This document shows, in pieces, positions 59,439 through 64,000 of a stretch of DNA of 64,000 nt. The position numbers were made by a program, and so were the translations under genes. The stretch lies in assembly GCF_020252395.1 (NCBI RefSeq), contig NZ_JADCDB010000002.1, forward strand, positions 291,927 through 355,926, in the 5' to 3' direction. The notes beneath the pieces were generated by a model that did not search any database, was not told the origin of the DNA, and was given only the letters and a program-made list of their open reading frames with translations. Position 1 is the stretch's first letter. Each line of letters begins with the position of its first letter. The DNA comes from Aestuariivirga sp. (GTDB lineage: Bacteria; Pseudomonadota; Alphaproteobacteria; Rhizobiales; Aestuariivirgaceae).

Positions 59439-60460
59439 GCCGGGACCTCTTGCGCGACGTTCGGCACGTCCGGCGTCTTCTCGAGCCAGGCCGGCACGGG
59501 CAGGTTCTTCCCGCGCAGGAAGGCGGGGTTGAAGAGCTTGGACGCATAGCGCGTGCCATAGTCGCAAAGGATGGTCACGATGGTGTGGCCGGGGCCCATC
59601 TGCTTCGCCATGCGGATGGCACCCGCCACGTTGACGCCGGTCGAGCCGCCCATGCACAGGCCCTCGTGTTCGAGGAGGTCGAAGGCGATCGGGATCGCTT
59701 CCGCATCGGGGATCTGGAAGGCGTCGTCGACGATGGCGCCCTCGAGGTTCGCGGTGATGCGGCCCTGACCGATGCCTTCGGTGATGGAGGAGCCCTCGGC
59801 CTTCAACTCGCCGTGCTTGTAGTAGTTATAGAGCGCCGCTCCCATTGGGTCGGCCAGCGCGATCTTGATGTTCGGATTGAAGGACTTGAGGCCCATGGAG
59901 ACGCCCGCCAGCGTGCCGCCGGAGCCGACGGCGCAAACGAAGCCATCGACCTTGCCATCGGTCTGGCGCCAGATCTCGGGCGCGGTGCCCTCGATATGGG
60001 CCATGCGGTTTGCCGTGTTGTCGAACTGGTTGGCCCAGACCGCACCCATGGCCTTCGCAAGCCGGCCCGAATACTTCACGTAGTTGTTGGGGTTCTTGTA
60101 GGGAACGGCCGGCACCTCAACGAGCTCGGCGCCCAGTTGGCGCAGCGCGTCCTTCTTCTCCTGGGCCTGGGTGTTGGGGATGACGATCACCGTACGGAAG
60201 CCCATGGCATTGGCGACCACCGTGAGGCCGATCCCGGTATTGCCCGCCGTGCCCTCGACGATGGTGCCGCCGGGCTTCAATTCGCCCCGCGCAATGGCGT
60301 CGCGGATGATGAACAGGGCCGCACGGTCCTTCACCGACTGGCCGGGATTCATGAACTCGGCCTTGCCCAGAATGGTGCAGCCGGTGAGCCCGGAAGCCTT
60401 GCGGAGCCTGATAAGCGGCGTGTTGCCGATGGCGGCGATGACGTCTTGCTTGATATCCAT
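59435..60460 (-). CDS. cysK: Cysteine synthase A (PLP-dependent)
   Basis: This 341-residue enzyme condenses O-acetylserine with sulfide. PLP binds Lys44 in EFMNPGQSVKDRAAL (usual form NPxxSVKDR). TIVEGTAGNTGIGL, VCAVGSGGTLAGVS and GGSTGVNVAGAIRMAKQM are further signatures. At 341 residues it is longer than the usual about 310 and resembles the long form in proteobacteria. The chosen ATG (MDIKQDVIAAIGNTPL) fits better than one 12 codons upstream. It heads the cysK-alaX-sseA unit. Confidence 0.93.
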   Translation of the reverse strand: MDIKQDVIAAIGNTPLIRLRKASGLTGCTILGKAEFMNPGQSVKDRAALFIIRDAIARGELKPGGTIVEGTAGNTGIGLTVVANAMGFRTVIVIPNTQAQEKKDALRQLGAELVEVPAVPYKNPNNYVKYSGRLAKAMGAVWANQFDNTANRMAHIEGTAPEIWRQTDGKVDGFVCAVGSGGTLAGVSMGLKSFNPNIKIALADPMGAALYNYYKHGELKAEGSSITEGIGQGRITANLEGAIVDDAFQIPDAEAIPIAFDLLEHEGLCMGGSTGVNVAGAIRMAKQMGPGHTIVTILCDYGTRYASKLFNPAFLRGKNLPVPAWLEKTPDVPNVAQEVPA

Positions 60461-60608
60461 GGGGATAGTGATGCCCCAGCGGGCGGATTCCGTCAAATCG
60501 CCAACCGGCGGGGCGGCGCTTCATCGCGTCGCTGAGGCAGGAGGCCATGCCTGCAAAACAGCAGGGCGCCGGATAGACGGGCGCCCTGCGTCAATCGGTT
60601 CGCGATGC

Positions 60609-61304
60609 TCAGTAGCAGGGAGGATAGGGATAATAGCCGCAAGCCGGGGGAGCGTAGTAGCCGTAGGGGTGCGCGACAGCTGCACCGACGGCCGCACCGG
60701 CGACCGCGCCGGCCGCAATCCCGGCCGCAACCGGAGCGCCGTACCAGGCGTGGTAGCCGCCGTGCCAGCCGGCACCGCCAACGGCAAAGCCGCGCGGACC
60801 CGCCGCGAACCAGTCGATGAACACCGCCGCCGGGCCCTTGAGACCCTTCAGGTCGCCTTCGAGCACGTCAACGTCGAAGGTCAGCGTGGCGCCGTCAAGC
60901 TTGGGGTTCTTAAGGACTACAACCGCATCGGTCACGCCGTCCTTGTCGCCGCCCAGCACGGAGACGGTGGCGTTGGGCGGGTCCTTCTTGAAGCTGTCCT
61001 TGCCGTCACCCCAGCGTGAGATGAAAAGCTCCGTGGTTTCGTGTCCGGCGGCGCGCACCGGGCGGTCGGCGAAGATGATGACGCTCCGGGTGACGCCGGT
61101 GAGGGTGAGCGTGTTGCCCTCCAGCGTGGCGCCGTCGGAATTGATCACGCCGAGCGAGGGCACCGGGGCCTGAGCCTGCGGCTGTCCAATGGTCTTCTGC
61201 AGCGGAATATGCGGATTGGCGGGTTCGGCGGCGCCGGCCACCGATGCCGCGAGCGCAAGACCCGCCGCCATGGCTGCGGCGCGGGTAAGGAACTTGAGGT
61301 TCAT
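60609..61304 (-). CDS. Secreted protein with glycine-zipper-like end (231 aa)
   Basis: A signal peptide (MNLKFLTRAAAMAAGLALAASVAGA) precedes a domain with SVIIFADRPVRAAGHETTELFISRWGDGKDSFKKDPPNATVSVLGG, which I recall from many alphaproteobacterial secreted proteins, and LDVDVLEGDLKGLKGPAAVFID-like sequence. The C-terminal 50 residues are Ala/Gly-rich (AAGIAAGAVAGAAVGAAVA) and end in a Tyr/Pro/Cys-rich tail (YGYYAPPACGYYPYPPCY). AAGGAGA precedes the start. The function is unknown to me. Confidence 0.8.
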   Translation of the reverse strand: MNLKFLTRAAAMAAGLALAASVAGAAEPANPHIPLQKTIGQPQAQAPVPSLGVINSDGATLEGNTLTLTGVTRSVIIFADRPVRAAGHETTELFISRWGDGKDSFKKDPPNATVSVLGGDKDGVTDAVVVLKNPKLDGATLTFDVDVLEGDLKGLKGPAAVFIDWFAAGPRGFAVGGAGWHGGYHAWYGAPVAAGIAAGAVAGAAVGAAVAHPYGYYAPPACGYYPYPPCY

Positions 61305-61621
61305 TCTGTGGTCTCCTTCGAGCTTTCTGTTCTGCCGTGATCCCGATGCGACCGCAGAAGGCGGCGGAATGTCCAAGCGGTGCGGAAATGCATAGCAGGC
61401 ACAATGCCCGTTCGCCACCCAATTGCGGCCAAACTGCGGGCGCGTTTTGCTGCAGCATGATCTGGCGCATGTTCTTGCCGATGAGATGATTCCGCCCGAT
61501 CGGAACATGCGCCGGGCGGCTTCACGCCGTCCCGCCGCAACATGCTGAAGAACGTGGATCTGTCCAAGCGCTGCCCGAAGGCGGCCTCCGAGGCCTGATC
61601 TTTCGCGCTGCGGAGGAAGGT
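61305..61621. other. Intergenic, between secreted protein gene and tRNA-Asn; no gene supported
   Basis: About 317 bases. It should contain the promoter of the secreted protein gene on the minus strand. No stem-loop, RNA gene or convincing short frame was recognised. Confidence 0.5.
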
Positions 61622-61697
61622 TGGCTCCCCGACCTGGACTCGAACCAGGGACCATTCGATTAACAGTCGAATGCTCTACCAACTGAGCTATCGGGGA
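61622..61697 (-). tRNA. tRNA-Asn (GTT)
   Basis: The complement reads TCCCCGA at the 5' end and TCGGGGA-G-CCA at the 3' end, a perfect acceptor stem. The anticodon arm is TTCGA-CTGTTAA-TCGAA (anticodon GTT). The D arm has GCTCAGTTGGTAGAGC and the T arm TTCGAGTCC. CCA is encoded. Confidence 0.97.
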
Positions 61698-61791
61698 ATT
61701 TCAGATCGGCGCTATAGCAGAGGGGATCAGCCGGGAAAAGCACTTTCTGCGCGGGCGGGACATCCCTCTGCCACGGTGGAAAAGCGCTGTG

Positions 61792-63570
61792 TCAGGTCGC
61801 AAGTGCGGCCCGGATTCCCGCTGCGATGGCGCGGCTGTCGAGGCCTGCGTCGGCATATTGCTCGGCGGGCGCGCCATGGGCCACGAAGCGGTCCGGCAGG
61901 GTAACGGCGCGCAGGCGCGTGCGGCCCAGCAGGTCCTTCGCTGCGAGGTGCTGCAGCACGTGGGATGAAAAGCCGCCGATGGCGCCGTCCTCCACCGTCA
62001 CCAGCAGCGGGTGGTGGCGGGCCAGGCCTTCGACCAACTCGGTGTCCAGCGGTTTGCAGAAGCGGGCATCCGCCACGCTGGCCGCGATGCCCAGCGCCGC
62101 CAGTTCTTGCGCCGCCGCGAGGGCCGCCTCCAGCCTGGCGCCCAGCGACAGAATGGCAACATCGGTGCCTTCGCGCAGCAGTCTGCCGCGGCCGATGGCA
62201 AGGGGGCGGCGTTCCAGCGCATCGTCGGTTCCGGCCGCCTCGCCGCGCGGGTAGCGGAAGGCGATGGGGCCCTCGTCATAGGCGACGGCCGTGGCCACCA
62301 TGCGGCGCAATTCTGAAGCGTCCGCCGGCGCCATCACCACCATGCCGGGCAGCATCGCCATATAGGCCAGGTCGAAGGAACCGGCATGGGTGGCCCCGTC
62401 CTGGCCCACGAGGCCCGCGCGGTCGATAGCGAAGCGCACGGGAAGCCGCTGCAGCGCCACGTCGTGCACCACCTGGTCGAAGCCGCGCTGCAGGAAGGTG
62501 GAATAGATGGCGCAGACCGGCGTCATGCCTTCGCTGGCGAGGCCCGCGGCCAGCGTCACGGCATGCTGTTCGGCAATGCCCACGTCGACGGTGCGGTTAG
62601 GAAACCGTTCCGCAAAGATGTCGAGCCCGGTGCCCGACGGCATGGCCGCGGTGATAGCGACCAGCTTCGGGTCGCGTTCGGCGGCGGCGATCAGACTTGC
62701 CGCGAAGACCTGGGTGAAGGTTGGCGCATTGGCCTTGGCCGTCTTGAAGGCGAAGGTGACGGGATCGAACTTGCCGACGGCGTGATATTTCTCCTTGTCC
62801 GGCGCTTTGAAGGGATGGCCACGGCCCTTCTCGGTGACAACATGGATGAGGATGGGGCCGGATTCCTCCGTGTCGCGCGCCCGGCGCAGGCTGGCGAGCA
62901 GGGCCTTCATGTCATGCCCATCGACCGGACCCTCGTGGCGGAAGCCAAGGCCCTCGAAGACGCTGGGAAGCTTGCCCCTGCGCAGTGCTGCGAGGTGGCC
63001 GTTGAGCGCGCCCACGGCTGGCGCGATCGACATGCCATTGTCGTTGAGAATGACGATGAGGCGGCTCGGCAGGCTGCCGGCATGGTTCATCGCCTCCCAG
63101 GCCATGCCGCCGGTGATGGCGCCATCGCCGATCACCGCGATCACATGGTTGCCGCCGCCGGTAAGATCACGCGCCAGCGCCATGCCGAGGGCGGCGGAGA
63201 TCGAGGTCGAACTGTGAGCGGCGCCGAAGGGGTCGTATTCGCTCTCCTCGCGCTTGGTGAAGCCATAGAGCCCGCCACGCTGCCGGATGGAGCGGATGCG
63301 CTCGCGCCGTCCCGTAAGGATCTTATGGGGATAGGCCTGATGGCTCACATCCCAGATCAGCTTGTCGCGCGGCGTGTCGAACACATAGTGCAGCGCCACG
63401 GTGAGTTCCACAACGCCCAGCCCGCCGCCGAAATGGCCGCCCGTCTCCGCCGCCGCCGAGATCACCTCGGCGCGGAGTTCATTCGCCAGCCGCGGCAAGT
63501 CTTTCGGCGAAAGCAGCCGGATGGCCTCCGGTGTGGGCGCGCGGTCAAGGAGAGGTGTCAACTTGTCCAT
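61792..63570 (-). CDS. dxs: 1-deoxy-D-xylulose-5-phosphate synthase with a short linker
   Basis: This 592-residue thiamine diphosphate enzyme starts the MEP pathway. Features are [44 protein letters not shown], the ThDP motif [19 protein letters not shown]...[22 protein letters not shown] with the catalytic Glu, and the C-terminal transketolase domain. After [31 protein letters not shown] it is about 40 residues shorter than the usual enzyme, which has a helical linker (about 620-640 aa in total). It is also known as a pathway control point. The start [14 protein letters not shown] is the natural one. Confidence 0.94.
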   Translation of the reverse strand: MDKLTPLLDRAPTPEAIRLLSPKDLPRLANELRAEVISAAAETGGHFGGGLGVVELTVALHYVFDTPRDKLIWDVSHQAYPHKILTGRRERIRSIRQRGGLYGFTKREESEYDPFGAAHSSTSISAALGMALARDLTGGGNHVIAVIGDGAITGGMAWEAMNHAGSLPSRLIVILNDNGMSIAPAVGALNGHLAALRRGKLPSVFEGLGFRHEGPVDGHDMKALLASLRRARDTEESGPILIHVVTEKGRGHPFKAPDKEKYHAVGKFDPVTFAFKTAKANAPTFTQVFAASLIAAAERDPKLVAITAAMPSGTGLDIFAERFPNRTVDVGIAEQHAVTLAAGLASEGMTPVCAIYSTFLQRGFDQVVHDVALQRLPVRFAIDRAGLVGQDGATHAGSFDLAYMAMLPGMVVMAPADASELRRMVATAVAYDEGPIAFRYPRGEAAGTDDALERRPLAIGRGRLLREGTDVAILSLGARLEAALAAAQELAALGIAASVADARFCKPLDTELVEGLARHHPLLVTVEDGAIGGFSSHVLQHLAAKDLLGRTRLRAVTLPDRFVAHGAPAEQYADAGLDSRAIAAGIRAALAT

Positions 63571-63703
63571 ACAGAGAAGTGTAACACTTCATTGACGCTT
63601 CGCCAAGCGGCCCGGAAGCCCGCGGCTGCGCAGCCAGCCTGATCACCCGGGCCGGCCACCACGGCTGAGCGGCTCTCCCCGGTCCTCGCCAGTGTGGAAG
63701 ATG

Positions 63704-63777
63704 TGGAGGCCTCGCCCGGAATCGAACCGGGGTGCAAGGATTTGCAGTCCTCTGCGTAACCACTCCGCCACGAGGCC
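63704..63777 (-). tRNA. tRNA-Cys (GCA)
   Basis: The complement has acceptor GGCCTCG with CGAGGCC-T-CCA, the anticodon arm AGGA-CTGCAAA-TCCT (anticodon GCA), and T arm TTCGATTCC. CCA is encoded. Confidence 0.97.
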
Positions 63778-63868
63778 TTCTTGTTTTTCAATGACTTACG
63801 TCTTGAGTGGCAGTCTTGTATGGCACGCTGGGCGAAGCCTGACAAGGGCCAATGTCACTGCCTGTCGG

Positions 63869-63914
63869 TAGCACACGATATGACCGGTTTAAGTAGCACA
63901 CGATCTGTCCGGTA
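63869..63914. repeat. Two direct repeats at the left end of an insertion sequence
   Basis: GTAGCACACGAT.TG.CCGGT occurs twice (63869-63889 and 63894-63914), exactly 25 bp apart start to start, with two mismatches. Such spaced repeats near an IS end are typical transposase-binding sites; the outer end of the element is likely near 63864 (TGTCGG). Confidence 0.7.
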
Positions 63915-63940
63915 GGCTGGCCCTTTTTTGGGGGTCAGCA

Positions 63941-64000
63941 TGAGCCGGACGGAAGCCCGAAGGGTTGTGCGAATGATGAAGTTCATGAGCGTTTTTGGCC
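63941..64000 (+). CDS. Start of a transposase gene (cut by the window edge)
   Basis: The ATG follows GGGGGT and gives MSRTEARRVVRMMKFMSVFG before the window ends. The basic, Arg-rich start resembles transposases with an N-terminal helix-turn-helix (ISNCY-like), but 20 residues do not fix a family. It lies 26 bases after the repeat pair of the IS end. Confidence 0.5.

Noticed and set aside
61792..63570. Possible frameshift or deletion damage in dxs
   Set aside because: The frame is intact, all catalytic motifs are in order and the shorter linker falls between domains, so it looks like a natural variant.
1..64000. CRISPR array
   Set aside because: No series of regularly spaced identical repeats with unique spacers was seen; the sheath repeats and the 10-bp repeats are coding or short tandem repeats.

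Overview
The window looks like a high-G+C alphaproteobacterial chromosome, most likely of the Hyphomicrobiales (Rhizobiales) type. This rests on the petABC bc1 operon, the lgt / MidA-type methyltransferase / pgeF block, the prs-rplY-pth-ychF block, a MarR-OmpR regulator-histidine kinase cluster, a Tat-dependent solute-binding protein, and tRNA fragments of alphaproteobacterial sequence. The genus cannot be named from the sequence.

Region by region. (1) 1-11859: the late part of a P2-like prophage, entered in the tail fibre gene. The order follows P2: fibre end, small tail-associated genes, sheath, tube, E/E' assembly chaperones with a T_TTT_TTA frameshift site, tape measure, U, X, D. A lysis set follows (membrane protein, endolysin with a peptidoglycan-binding domain, overlapping i-/o-spanin pair), then small collagen-like tail genes, and finally a more A+T-rich cargo gene encoding a GIY-YIG/DUF4357 protein next to a truncated Rz1-like lipoprotein gene. 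Head genes, integrase and att sites are not visible. (2) 11861-19826: a compact zinc-responsive locus. A zur gene is transcribed away from a seven-gene set: COG0523 GTPase, DUF1636 protein, SBP_bac_5 binding protein, EamA exporter, two permeases and a fused double ATPase. Two 17-bp palindromic operators lie between them. This fits a zinc- or zincophore-scavenging operon. (3) 19827-22930: a more A+T-rich relic island with a DUF5131 (Gp37/Gp68) three-Cys protein and its partner TcmP, a remnant of a serine recombinase, a strong terminator and a 53-nt 3' fragment of an initiator tRNA gene. (4) 23216-43000: housekeeping genes. These are GMC oxidoreductase, ilvE, marR, a two-component system, csaA-proC-ybjN, ubiK, lgt-MidA-pgeF-M24 hydrolase-lipoprotein, prs, rplY, pth, ychF, two MaoC hydratases, apt and hemF. 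(5) 43170-45483: an A+T-richer TadG/VWA-type gene and a non-coding or decayed stretch. (6) 45484-63777: the bc1 operon, mtnP, a DUF922 protease-like protein, a cold-shock protein, a glutamine amidotransferase, prmB, two tandem MFS genes, an MBL hydrolase, cell-wall and lipoprotein genes, a sulfur cluster (sseA-alaX-cysK), tRNA-Asn, dxs with a short linker and tRNA-Cys. (7) From about 63865 to the edge: the left end of an insertion sequence with two direct repeats and the start of a transposase gene.

The best candidates for new biology are the zur-linked ABC importer plus EamA exporter, the TcmP/DUF5131 pair on a tRNA-scarred island, the repeat domain inserted in the tail sheath, and the GIY-YIG cargo at the prophage end.
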